Source: Arabidopsis thaliana
Taxonomy: Eukaryota > Streptophyta > Magnoliopsida > Brassicales > Brassicaceae
Assembly: GCF_000001735.4 (NCBI RefSeq)
Contig: NC_003075.7
Span: forward strand, 10,541,001-10,605,000
DNA: 64,000 nt
Reading direction: 5' to 3'
Shown here: positions 11,316 to 21,213 of the stretch, in pieces
Position numbering within the stretch: the first letter of the stretch is position 1
Layout of the letters: each line of letters begins with the position of its first letter
Notes under the pieces: model-generated
Database searches by the model: none
Seen by the model: the letters and a program-made list of their open reading frames with translations, nothing else
What the model was told of the DNA's origin: nothing
Position numbers and translations under genes: made by a program

Positions 11316-12290
11316 TTAGAAAAAAGCCTTAAGGTTGCTTTCTAAAGAGTGAATCTGAGGAAGAGTAATTAGTTGTGTTGGATGAGTTAAATTCTTCCAA
11401 TGAAGGATTGTCAAGGAGGTGTCATCAAACTTCAGCAAATCCACCATTCCAGGTATGTTTCGAAAAGCTAAGAGCTGCAGGGCATGCGGGAAACCTTTAA
11501 GACGGAATGTGATCTGCTGGAGTTGCTTCACCAAATTCTGAATAGGATCGTTTGTGAGTTGTCTTTTACCGGTGCTCTTAGCGAGAATCCGTTTCTCGGG
11601 TGTCATCGCTTCAACCGTCTTCATAAACGACTCTCTACCCCAAGGAAACGAAAGGAATTTCTCTAAATCTGCCAACATCTCTACATATTTAAATGTAGGC
11701 CTACCGGTTTGGTTAGATGCTATGAGGACACCATCTACAATGAGTAGGAAAGCGAGCTTCAGTTTGTGGTCAGAAGACAGTTTACTGCGCTTCTTGGTTA
11801 GCATGGCAGATATATCCCCTAATGTAACCGTCTTGTCTGGACCAATTAACTCATTCCAGTAGCTCTTCTTGCCATCATCATAAACAGGAGAATCTTCAGG
11901 GTCATACTCGTCAGGAAACTCCCCACAAGGTAAGCCAGTCACGGAAGCAAATTCTAGTAGTGAAAATCTCATTGGGTGTCCACCAAAAACTGTCCAAAAC
12001 TCATACTTTTTCTTAGTAAGCAACTGTCTACATAACAAGGCATGAATGACCTTACCTCAAGTCGCAACCCTACTAACTGGCAAATGGAATAAAGGACCAA
12101 AGCAAGACTGAAGTATAAAATCTAATTCCTCTGTCCCATCAAAAACCTTCTTGATAAAGGATAGAATATCCGGTCTAGAGTATACGTTCAGCCTTCCCCT
12201 CGGATAATGATCGGTGGCGAAGAGTCTATTTGGAAGGTTTGAATCCCACTAAGAAGATCGTTCCTAAGATGTCGACCCTGTTCATTGGCA
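11316..12290 (-). pseudogene. DUF1985 domain region of the ULP gene
   Basis: The minus-strand frame from 12038 down to about 11338 encodes a DUF1985 domain, including FWTVFGGHPMRFSLLEF, ASVTGLPCGEFP, LAFLLIVDGVLIA and SFPWGRESFMKTV. The same frame continues upstream as SFIKKVFDGTEELDFILQSC but carries a TGA near 12059. The segment before that (DLLSGIQTFQI) is in another frame. DUF1985 has no known biochemical role. It accompanies ULP domains in MULE-captured plant genes. Confidence 0.75.
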
Positions 12291-12499
12291 AGAAATCAGT
12301 TCAAGAGATAACGACTAGATTAACGAGTATTTGTACAAACTACTAAAACCACAAACGTCTGTGCTTAGCTACAAACAATTGGGAAACATTTTTCGATTCA
12401 AAAAAAAAATTGCAGAAACATTCAGCGAGAAGAGGATTTCTTCTTCTGAGTTAATTGGACCAAAATAAGATGATTGGAAACGATTTGTACCTTCCATTG

Positions 12500-12988
12500 A
12501 GTATTCCGATCAGTGAGAATCAACTGGAATGCTAATGAATTTGGCTTACGAGAACAATAAATCGAAATCGAATTCGATTATTGCAGAGATTTGGGGGAAA
12601 TTACTATTTGGTTTTTATTCAGCGAGTGTAGACTCGCCTGAGTGGCGGATTGATGGACAGCGACGGAGGAGTCGCCGGATTCGGAGCAGTTGACGGATTG
12701 GGAGCAGTGGCGATGTGGAGATACAGTAAATTAGGGTTTTTACTGGGTAAGCGGTATTTTACGATCGTGTTGGTAAATGAAGATTTAACCCAGACAGTAA
12801 CTGATAATACGTGGTTCAACCGGAACCGGATTAGAGAAAACCGGCTAAATTTGTTATGTTTTATTAAACCAACGATTTCAGGGTAAAGGGGTAATTATAC
12901 TGAGTTAAAGTGACTAATGGTTTTAAAGTGTTCTATTGTGTCCAAAGTTTTGAAATAGTGCCTCTACGTGTAATATTCTCATTATTTT
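12500..12988. other. 5' flank of the ULP gene
   Basis: Upstream of the ULP gene start. It contains a short period-15 GC-richer run (GGAGCAGTTGACGGATTGGG and neighbours, about 12680-12712). The left boundary of the duplicated SCD6 block begins at about 12989. No gene recognised. Confidence 0.4.
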
Positions 12989-13859
12989 GATATATATAGT
13001 TTTCTTTTTTTCGGTCATGTTCTTTATTTTATATTTTATTTATATCTAGGTAATACCAGTAATTCGTTATTATTTCATCGGGTATCGTTTGCTTTATTGT
13101 ATTTATGAAGCTTGATGGGCTAAATTCAATTTTTTTATGTTTTTGTTTTTATTTAAGTTTTTTTTGTTGCTATGGAATCAATTGTTTAAGTTTAGCAACG
13201 ACAAAAACTAACTAGTAAATGAAATATGGACGCCGCTTAAGTAGCTCTCAAATAAAAAATTGTTAACATGGCATAATACCTCTCAATAGATTACATATAA
13301 CTTATATTAACATAAAAAAGTATATCAAACTTAAGTAGCTCTCAATAAATAGATGGTGCATGACATAAACATCCCTCTCTCTAAGAGTATATGCAACTTC
13401 TGTTGACATGAAGTATACATGCATTAAGCTTAAGTAGTACTCATCAACAAGCTAAGTTCGTTTCTATACACCCACTGACACTGAGCCTCTAAAAGATCAA
13501 CACAAAATTCACTCTAATAAAAAAATAGCACTAATTGGCATAATTAATCAAAACACGAATGCAATTCATTTGTAAGAGAATAAAGAAAAGAAATATGTTT
13601 AATTTATGCGGAAAATAGTGTGGTTTAGGTTCAATTTTGTATACTAATTGGCATGAATCAAACAAAACACAGGCAGTTTATTTGGAGGAAAAAAAAAAAA
13701 AAAAGTTTAGGAGGAAAAATCGGTGACGCTTAGGTTCAATATGTTTATGTGCTAATTGATGGCCCATGAAGCCCAATATGTAGCAACGGCACATCATTTG
13801 CCTCTCGTATAAATCTCATTTTCACGTAATATTCTAAATTAATTAACAAGAGATTGAGA

Positions 13860-13895
13860 GATTGAGAAAGAGCGAGAGAGAGAGAGAGAGCGAGA
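13860..13895 (+). promoter_or_regulatory. GA/CT-rich 5' leader and TATA of SCD6-like copy 1
   Basis: A TATA-like TATAAATCTC at about 13808 precedes a GA-dinucleotide run (GAGAGAGAGAGAGAGCGAGAG, in pieces, about 13868-13895). These GA-rich leaders are common in Arabidopsis 5' UTRs. The second copy has the same arrangement at about 18436 and 18496-18523. Confidence 0.55.
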
Positions 13896-13981
13896 GCAAG
13901 AAACTCGAGAAAGATTTACTAAAAGAGCCTTTATTCTCCCCTTGATCTTCCCGCGATTTCCTTCGGCTGAAGAACAATATA

Positions 13982-15256
13982 ATGGAGCGTGAGACTTCGT
14001 CATCTTCAACTCCTCCGGAGGATCTTGTTACATCGATGATCGGAAAGTTCGTCGCTGTCATGTCTAACAACGACATACGATACGAAGGCGTTATTAGCCT
14101 TCTCAATCTGCAAGATTCGAAATTAGGTCTCCAAAACGGTAACAATTCGATTCCAAACCCTCTCCAAGATCTACTGTTTATGATTTTCTTCTTTTCAAGT
14201 TCTTCATATTTGTTTCTTTGGTCGTTGTTAGAATATTTCCGTGAAAACTATACGTTTCATATATATAAAACAGTATCATGTGATAGATTAAGGCCTCAAA
14301 TTTATGTATGCAGTCGTTAGGGTTTATGGAAGAGAGGTTGAGAATGATAATGAGCAACGAGTGTTCCAGGTTCTTAAAGAAGTTCACAGTCACATGGTAT
14401 TTAGAGGAAGTGACATTAAGGTTAGTTTTCGTTAATTTTTTGGGTTCAAGATTCCTCGCTAGTCTTCTTCCTAGTTAGTTGCTTGCTGCACAAGAAACAC
14501 TTTTCTTGAAGCTTAAACTGGTTATTTTAATTGCACCAATAGCAGATAACGAAGCACACGTTACTGTGTTTAGATTTCGAGGTTAGTTAGTTTAGGGTTT
14601 GAGGGTCGTTAATGATAAATCATCTACTTGGTTACTTGCTATATAAGATAAGTTTTTTTTTATATAAAGTTATATATATTCAGTATTTGTGACATTAGTT
14701 TGTTGGTTTTTGTGTCCATATGTTTCAGTCAGTCGAAGTTCTCTCTCTGCCGCCACCAGCTAGGCATAATTCTGCTATAGGGCACGTAGGTAGCTTGATT
14801 ACTACCGAAGACGTGAGGATTGAGGGGGTTATCAGCCATGTTAAATTTCATGATTCGATGATATTCATGAAGAATTGTGAGAACCTTTTTTTCCTGATTT
14901 CTATTCTACTAATAAATAAATATATATATAATGTTGATTCATTTTAATTTACAGGTATGTGTTATGGTACTGAGGGGAGGACGAAGAGAAGACGTTCAAT
15001 AGTAGCTTGCAATCAATTAGCTGGTTCAATCCACTTCAAATTCAGAGACATTAAAGTACGTGGACCAATACTTACTCATGCATACATATTTGATTAATTA
15101 GTTTGTGTACTGTACAATTTACGATCAATCTACAATTTACAGGCTCTCGAAATCATCTTTGTTCGGGAACTTCTACACAATGATGATCGTGAGTTTGCTG
15201 ATCAGTTTCCTCTACTAAGTAGATCACACATTTGTCATCGCCAAGGTGGCGTCTGA
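13982..15256 (+). CDS. Double LSM14/SCD6-type Sm-like protein, copy 1
   Basis: Five exons give a continuous 208-aa product: 13982-14138, 14314-14420, 14729-14876, 14955-15055 and 15143-15256. Residues about 15-88 form an SCD6/LSM14 Sm-like domain, with MIGKFVAVMSNNDIRYEGV, LLNLQDSKLGLQN and MVFRGSDIK. Residues about 95-172 form a second, more diverged one: GHVGSLITTEDVRIEGVIS, KFHDSMIFMKN and IHFKFRDIK. LSM14/SCD6 domains occur in decapping activators and P-body proteins such as DCP5, which act in mRNA storage and decapping. The FDF and RGG parts that DCP5 uses for partner binding are absent. Introns fall at the same phase-1 place in both domains, pointing to an internal domain duplication. 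An almost identical gene lies at 18610-19884. Confidence 0.8.
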
Positions 15257-16353
15257 TAGTCTCATGCCAAGGCACAGCCTCTTTCACATGATAATTAGAG
15301 ACGACGAGAGAAGAAGTATTAGAGAGGCTGCTCCTTGATTTGTGTAGAATAAAACATATACCTAATTATTAATGGATTTACATGGTTTTTCTACGTGTGC
15401 ATTATTTGGTTGACTCCAATTATTTAACAATTGCATATTTGTCTCAGGTCTCATTTAGCAACTAGGTAATGTAGGAATTTAAATAGCTCTATAACCTACT
15501 TTTTAATTGTTTTTTTGGTGAAACTTTTTTCTCATAACATGGTTTTTTTTTTTTTTTTTGGTTTAACGGATATCTTCTCGTAACATATGTTCTTCTCACA
15601 TGTTAACACTAAAGCAGACACAAGAAAACAAATTAGTACGTTACGTTGTTGCATGTGTTATTTTGATGGCTAACTGGAAAAATACAAGTCGTTGTGATTA
15701 GCCATCCAATGGGCCTCTAAAAATAATGACTTGGTAAAACTAGACAACCCAAAATCACAAAACAAATATTCTCTTCTTCTATTAAGTAAAAAAAAAAATC
15801 TTATTAAAATCTGGTTTAAATGTTTGTTCATTCAAATAAATAATGGAGTGTATTTTAGAATCAAATAAAAAAAAACTTTATCAAATGATTTATTTGGTAG
15901 ATAACAACCAAATCTTGAGCTAAAAAGGGTGAAAAAATATTGAGAATTTTGTTAATAAGTAAATAGTTATGGTTTTGACTGGGTATAGGAGATATATCTA
16001 GGCTGGTGAAAAAAAAAAGAAAAAAAAGGATATATCTAGGCTTTAAAATATTCACATGCATACAATCAGATTTTCATCGGTGTTCGATAAGAAAACAAAA
16101 AGCAAGTGTTTGTTTTGTAAAAAACTAATGGCATACTTAAGCTTCAAGTCTAATATGGAACCACCACGGGGATATAGGAGATATATCTAGGCTGGTGAAA
16201 AACAGAAAAGCAAAAAAAAAGGAGAGTTAATCTAGGCTGGTGAAAAAAAAAAGGATATATCTAGGCTATAAAATATTCACATGCATACAATAAGATTTTG
16301 ATCGGTGTTCGATTAGAAAACAAAAAGCAAGTGTTTGTTTTGTAAAAAAACTA
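15257..16353. other. 3' flank of SCD6 block and spacer before F-box gene
   Basis: 3' flank of the duplicated block up to about 15980, then A-rich sequence with short repeats of GGAGATATATCTAGGCTGG. No separate gene is recognised. Confidence 0.5.
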
Positions 16354-16398
16354 ATGGCATACTTAAGCTTCAAGTCTAATATGGAACGTACACCACGC
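15985..16398 (+). repeat. ~225-bp tandem duplication over the F-box gene start
   Basis: The word GATATATCTAGGCT recurs near 15991, 16023, 16179 and 16254. A longer stretch from CACATGCATACAAT to AAGTCTAATATGGAAC is present at about 16053-16158 and again at about 16278-16386. The first copy includes the same ATGGCATACTTAAGCTTC start as the F-box gene and then diverges. The duplication therefore copied the promoter-proximal region and the first codons. Confidence 0.85.
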
Positions 16399-17505
16399 GA
16401 GTCAAACACTCCTTGTCCGCCTCCCCAACCATCTCCGTCGTTGTTTTCTTCACTACCAGATGACATCGTTTTGAATATCTTGGCTCGCATATCTACTTCC
16501 TACTACCAAACGCTCTCTCTTGTCTCCAAGACCTTCCGTTTGCTCATCCTCTCCAAGGAGCTCGACATGGAACGTTCCTACCTTGGAACCCGAAAACCAT
16601 GTGTTTATGTCTGCCTTCAATCTCCCACCCATCCTTTTGATCGTAGATGGTTCGGTCTCTGGATAAAACCCTATGATCATCAGCCCCTAACCCATTGGAC
16701 GATCGACATCAAGTGTACCGGACATTGGTTGCTACCGATGCCCTCTCCCTATTCTCGTTGCTTACAAATAGTCCACGAAACTGTTGGTTCAGAAACATAC
16801 GAAATCGGTGGACAAAACATGACACCCTCGACTGACGTATGGGTCTATGATAAGCTCATTGGCAAACAACGCAAAGCTCCTAGCATGATGGTGGCTCGTA
16901 AGAACGCCTTTACGTGCGTCCTTGATGGAAAACTATATGTAATGGGAGGATGTGAAGCGGATGAATCTACTCATTGGGCTGAAGTTTTCGACCCAAAGAC
17001 TCAAACTTGGGAAGCATTGCCGGATCCTGGAGTTGAGCTCCGGTACTCTTCAGTAAAGAATATCCAAACGAAGCAAGGAAAAGTGTACGTGAGGAGCAAT
17101 AAGAAGAACTTTGTTTACCTTATAAAAGAGTGTATGTGGGAAGTTGCCGAGGAAAACTTGGGTGAGAGTACCTGTGAGATAGAGAATGTATGCTACTGTT
17201 ATAGTAATAAAAGATACTGGTGGTATGACGCAAAGTGTGAAGAGTGGAGATTAGTCAAAGGTGTGAGTGGACTTTACGAGTATTATAAAACTGATTCTGA
17301 AATAGGTAATTATGGTGGAAAACTTGTTGTCTTTTGGGACCGTGCGGTGTCTCGTTTAACCGCAACCAAAGAAATTTGGTGTGCTATGATTTCTCTTGAA
17401 AAGGGACATGATGGTGAAATCTGGGGTCACATCGAATGGCTTGATGCTGTGCTTATAGCCCCTCGGTCGTATGCACTCTCACATTGTATGGACTTCTTGC
17501 AATAA
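16354..17505 (+). CDS. F-box/kelch-repeat protein
   Basis: A single exon of 383 codons. The F-box is at about residues 33-75 (LFSSLPDDIVLNILARIS, then LSLVSKTFRLLI). Kelch repeats follow: an element with VWVYDKLIGKQRKAPSM and the hallmark GKLYVMGGCEADE with VFDPKTQTWEALPDPG, then degenerate blades to the C-terminus. Plant FBK proteins act as substrate receptors of SCF ubiquitin ligases; the kelch propeller binds the target. The order suggests this is the gene I remember as At4g19330. Translation may start at Met1 or at Met10 (MERTPRESN). Met10 is plausible because the first nine codons lie in a duplicated leader. The gene sits between the two SCD6 copies, just inside the left edge of the second one. 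Confidence 0.88.
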   Translation: MAYLSFKSNMERTPRESNTPCPPPQPSPSLFSSLPDDIVLNILARISTSYYQTLSLVSKTFRLLILSKELDMERSYLGTRKPCVYVCLQSPTHPFDRRWFGLWIKPYDHQPLTHWTIDIKCTGHWLLPMPSPYSRCLQIVHETVGSETYEIGGQNMTPSTDVWVYDKLIGKQRKAPSMMVARKNAFTCVLDGKLYVMGGCEADESTHWAEVFDPKTQTWEALPDPGVELRYSSVKNIQTKQGKVYVRSNKKNFVYLIKECMWEVAEENLGESTCEIENVCYCYSNKRYWWYDAKCEEWRLVKGVSGLYEYYKTDSEIGNYGGKLVVFWDRAVSRLTATKEIWCAMISLEKGHDGEIWGHIEWLDAVLIAPRSYALSHCMDFLQ

Positions 17506-17615
17506 TTAACCATATCTTTTTTGCTTTGATTTTTTTCAATCTTTTTTATTTTATTTTTTTTTGCAGCTTAAAACTTATAATTCAATTAGTTTTAATCAGA
17601 ACTATATATATTATT

Positions 17616-20600
17616 GATATATATAGTTTTCTTTTTTCGGTCATGTTTTTTATTTTATATTTTATTTATATCTAGGTAATACCAGTAATTCGTTATTATT
17701 TCATCGGGTATCGTTTGCTTTATTGTATTTATGAAGCTTGATGGGCTAAATTCAATTTTTTTTTATGTTTTTGTTTTTATTTAAGTTTTTTTGTTGCTAT
17801 GGAATCAATTGTTTAAGTTTAGCAACGACAAAAACTAACTAGTAAATGAAATATGGACGACGCTTAAGTAGCTCTCAAATAAAAAATTGTTAACATGGCA
17901 TAATACCTCTCAATAGATTACATATAACTTATATTAACATAAAAAAGTATATCAAACTTAAGTAGCTCTCAATAAATAGATGGTGCATGACATAAACATC
18001 CCTCTCTCTAAGAGTATATGCAACTTCTGTTGACATGAAGTATACATGCATTAAGCTTAAGTAGTACTCATCAACAAGCTAAGTTCGTTTCTATACACCC
18101 ACTGACACTGAGCCTCTAAAAGATCAACACAAAATTCACTCTAATAAAAAAAATAGCACTAATTGGCATAATTAATCAAAACACGAATGCAATTCATTTG
18201 TAAGAGAATAAAGAAAAGAAATATGTTTAATTTATGCGGAAAATAGTGTGGTTTAGGTTCAATTTTGTATACTAATTGGCATGAATCAAACAAAACACAG
18301 GCAGTTTATTTGGAGGAAAAAAAAAAAAAAAAGTTTAGGAGGAAAAATCGGTGACGCTTAGGTTCAATATGTTTATGTGCTAATTGATGGCCCATGAAGC
18401 CCAATATGTAGCAACGGCACATCATTTGCCTCTCGTATAAATCTCATTTTCACGTAATATTCTAAATTAATTAACAAGAGATTGAGAGATTGAGAAAGAG
18501 CGAGAGAGAGAGAGAGAGCGAGAGCAAGAAACTCGAGAAAGATTTACTAAAAGAGCCTTTATTCTCCCCTTGATCTTCCCGCGATTTCCTTCGGCTGAAG
18601 AACAATATAATGGAGCGTGAGACTTCGTCATCTTCAACTCCTCCGGAGGATCTTGTTACATCGATGATCGGAAAGTTCGTCGCTGTCTTGTCTAACAACG
18701 ACATACGATACGAAGGCGTTATTAGCCTTCTCAATCTGCAAGATTCGAAATTAGGTCTCCAAAACGGTAACAATTCGATTCCAAACCCTCTCCAAGATCT
18801 ACTGTTTATGATTTTCTTCTTTTCAAGTTCTTCATATTTGTTTCTTTGGTCGTTGTTAGAATATTTCCGTGAAAACTATACGTTTCATATATATAAAACA
18901 GTATCATGTGATAGATTAAGGCCTCAAATTTATGTATGCAGTCGTTAGGGTTTATGGAAGAGAGGTTGAGAATGATAATGAGCAACGAGTGTTCCAGGTT
19001 CTTAAAGAAGTTCACAGTCACATGGTATTTAGAGGAAGTGACATTAAGGTTAGTTTTCGTTAATTTTTTGGGTTCAAGATTCCTCGCTAGTCTTCTTCCT
19101 AGTTAGTTGCTTGCTGCACAAGAAACACTTTTCTTGAAGCTTAAACTGGTTATTTTAATTGCACCAATAGCAGATAACGAAGCACACGTTACTGTGTTTA
19201 GATTTCGAGGTTAGTTAGTTTAGGGTTTGAGGGTCGTTAATGATAAATCATCTACTTGGTTACTTGCTATATAAGATAAGTTTTTTTTTATATAAAGTTA
19301 TATATATTCAGTATTTGTGACATTAGTTTGTTGGTTTTTGTGTCCATATGTTTCAGTCAGTCGAAGTTCTCTCTCTGCCGCCACCAGCTAGGCATAATTC
19401 TGCTATAGGGCACGTAGGTAGCTTGATTACTACCGAAGACGTGAGGATTGAGGGGGTTATCAGCCATGTTAAATTTCATGATTCGATGATATTCATGAAG
19501 AATTGTGAGAACCTTTTTTTCCTGATTTCTATTCTACTAATAAATAAATATATATATAATGTTGATTCATTTTAATTTACAGGTATGTGTTATGGTACTG
19601 AGGGGAGGACGAAGAGAAGACGTTCAATAGTAGCTTGCAATCAATTAGCTGGTTCAATCCACTTCAAATTCAGAGACATTAAAGTACGTGGACCAATACT
19701 TACTCATGCATACATATTTGATTAATTAGTTTGTGTACTGTACAATTTACGATCAATCTACAATTTACAGGCTCTCGAAATCATCTTTGTTCGGGAACTT
19801 CTACACAATGATGATCGTGAGTTTGCTGATCAGTTTCCTCTACTAAGTAGATCACACATTTGTCATCGCCAAGGTGGCGTCTGATAGTCTCATGCCAAGG
19901 CACAGCCTCTTTCACATGATAATTAGAGACGACGAGAGAAGAAGTATTAGAGAGGCTGCTCCTTGATTTGTGTAGAATAAAACATATACCTAATTATTAA
20001 TGGATTTACATGGTTTTTCTACGTGTGCATTATTTGGTTGACTCCAATTATTTAACAATTGCATATTTGTCTCAGGTCTCATTTAGCAACTAGGTAATGT
20101 AGGAATTTAAATAGCTCTATAACCTACTTTTTAATTGTTTTTTTGGTGAAACTTTTTTCTCATAACATGGTTTTTTTTTTTTTTTTTGGTTTAACGGATA
20201 TCTTCTCGTAACATATGTTCTTCTCACATGTTAACACTAAAGCAGACACAAGAAAACAAATTAGTACGTTACGTTGTTGCATGTATTATTTTGATGGCTA
20301 ACTGGAGAAATACAAGTCGTTGTGATTAGCCATCCAATGGGCCTCTAAAAATAATGACTTGGTAAAACTAGACAACCCAAAATCACAAAACAAATATTCT
20401 CTTCTTCTATTAAGTAAAAAAAAAAATCTTATTAAAATCTGGTTTAAATGTTTGTTCATTCAAATAAATAATGGAGTGTATTTTAGAATCAAATAAAAAA
20501 AAACTTTATCAAATGATTTATTTGGTAGATAACAACCAAATCTTGAGCTAAAAAGGGTGAAAAAATATTGAGAATTTTGTTAATAAATAAATAGTTATGG

Positions 20601-20621
20601 TCAAACCGGTTTTGACTGGAT
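17616..20621 (+). repeat. Segmental duplication, copy 2 (SCD6 block)
   Basis: Second copy of the block at 12989-15980. The right edge keeps TCAAACCGGTTTTGACTGG, of which copy 1 lacks the first nine bases. The left edge abuts the 3' flank of the F-box/kelch gene. The ~4.6 kb period means the F-box gene is the spacer of an incomplete tandem duplication. Confidence 0.93.
18610..19884 (+). CDS. Double LSM14/SCD6-type Sm-like protein, copy 2
   Basis: Exons 18610-18766, 18942-19048, 19357-19504, 19583-19683 and 19771-19884 reproduce copy 1 exactly in structure. The 208-aa product appears to differ from copy 1 at only one residue: a Leu in place of Met in the FVAVMSNND segment (TTG for ATG near 18688). 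All splice sites and the reading frame are kept, so nothing in the sequence marks one copy as dead. The same TATA and GA-rich leader precede it. The role is presumably as copy 1: RNA or decapping-complex contact through two Sm-like domains, without the FDF motif. Confidence 0.8.
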
Positions 20622-20870
20622 TCGATTTCATATTTTTAAATAAGTAAAATATTTCTATTATTCTATACCGTTCACGCCCTCTTAGGTAAAAGAAAACTTT
20701 CATATTAAATTTCTATTTAAAATGTTTGTCCATTCAAATAAATAACCTTTACTAAATTATTTATTTGGTAGATTACAACCAAATATTGAACCAAAATTAT
20801 AATAATTCTGTAAATAAGTGGTGCACTAAATAAGTAAATAATAAATGTCAAACCGGTTTTGATAGGAGAT
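20435..20870 (+). repeat. Local duplicated flank after SCD6 copy 2
   Basis: The segment with AAATGTTTGTTCATTCAAAT, TTATTTGGTAGATAACAACC and TCAAACCGGTTTTGA (about 20447-20621) recurs in diverged form at about 20717-20868. There it reads TTATTTGGTAGATTACAACC and again TCAAACCGGTTTTGA. This older repeat borders the recent duplication and may have offered homology for it. Confidence 0.7.
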
Positions 20871-21213
20871 AATAAAGAGAGATCATCAAAAATATCAAGA
20901 AAATTCTTGATGATGATGGTTCACACAGAGAAAAATCACACAGGCTTATAACATCATAAACACAAGTCATATATATTGTTGTGATAAAAGTCACAATATA
21001 GTAAAATATGAACATCTTCTGTAACCTTGGAAAATATTTTGCATGAATTGTCGTCAAACCAATACCAAAGTACAAACTCATTCAGATTCTCAGTGGTTTA
21101 CACATGAAGCAAGTTATTGTGACTACTGACTAGATTGTTAAGACTCTATAATAAAGTATATACAAATGCAGGGAATGGAAATGACACGCTTCTTCATTGC
21201 AATTTTCTCGAAA

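Larger units (their letters stand above)
6772..12497 (-). mobile_element. Decayed Kaonashi/MULE-type ULP-DUF1985 gene
   Basis: A long minus-strand multi-exon gene. From the 5' end there is a tiny start exon (ATGGAAG at 12497-12491). Next is a DUF1985 region (about 12290-11340), with LDFILQSCFGPLFHLP and FWTVFGGHPMRFSLLEF. A lysine-rich, coiled-coil exon follows (about 11228-10705; RLIVDLQNKVEELSNRVMKL). Then comes an array of short acidic exons (about 10250-8200), and finally a C48 Ulp1-like protease exon (7416-6772). DUF1985 plus ULP is the hallmark of ULP-like genes captured by Mutator-like elements (Kaonashi type) in Arabidopsis. An in-frame TGA near 12059 and a frame change near 12200 interrupt the DUF1985 region, so the whole gene looks dead. 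No mudrA transposase was found alongside. Terminal inverted repeats were not convincingly identified, so element borders are unknown. Confidence 0.75.
12989..15980 (+). repeat. Segmental duplication, copy 1 (SCD6 block)
   Basis: Begins at GATATATATAGTTTTC and ends near GAATTTTGTTAATAAGTAAA. It matches 17616-20621 with an offset of about 4,628 bp. I noticed only a handful of substitutions and homopolymer indels over about 3 kb, so the duplication is recent. It contains promoter, gene and 3' flank of the double-LSM14 gene. Confidence 0.93.

Noticed and set aside
1-12990. TGTGTCCAAA-like words near 55 and 12938 as termini of one large element
   Set aside because: They are short, in the same rather than opposite orientation, and no target-site duplication is visible.
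13843-14145. Antisense ORFs of the SCD6 genes (also 18471-18773)
   Set aside because: They are mirror frames of exon 1 plus the GA-rich leader; the tail is only Ser/Leu repeats from GAGAGA.
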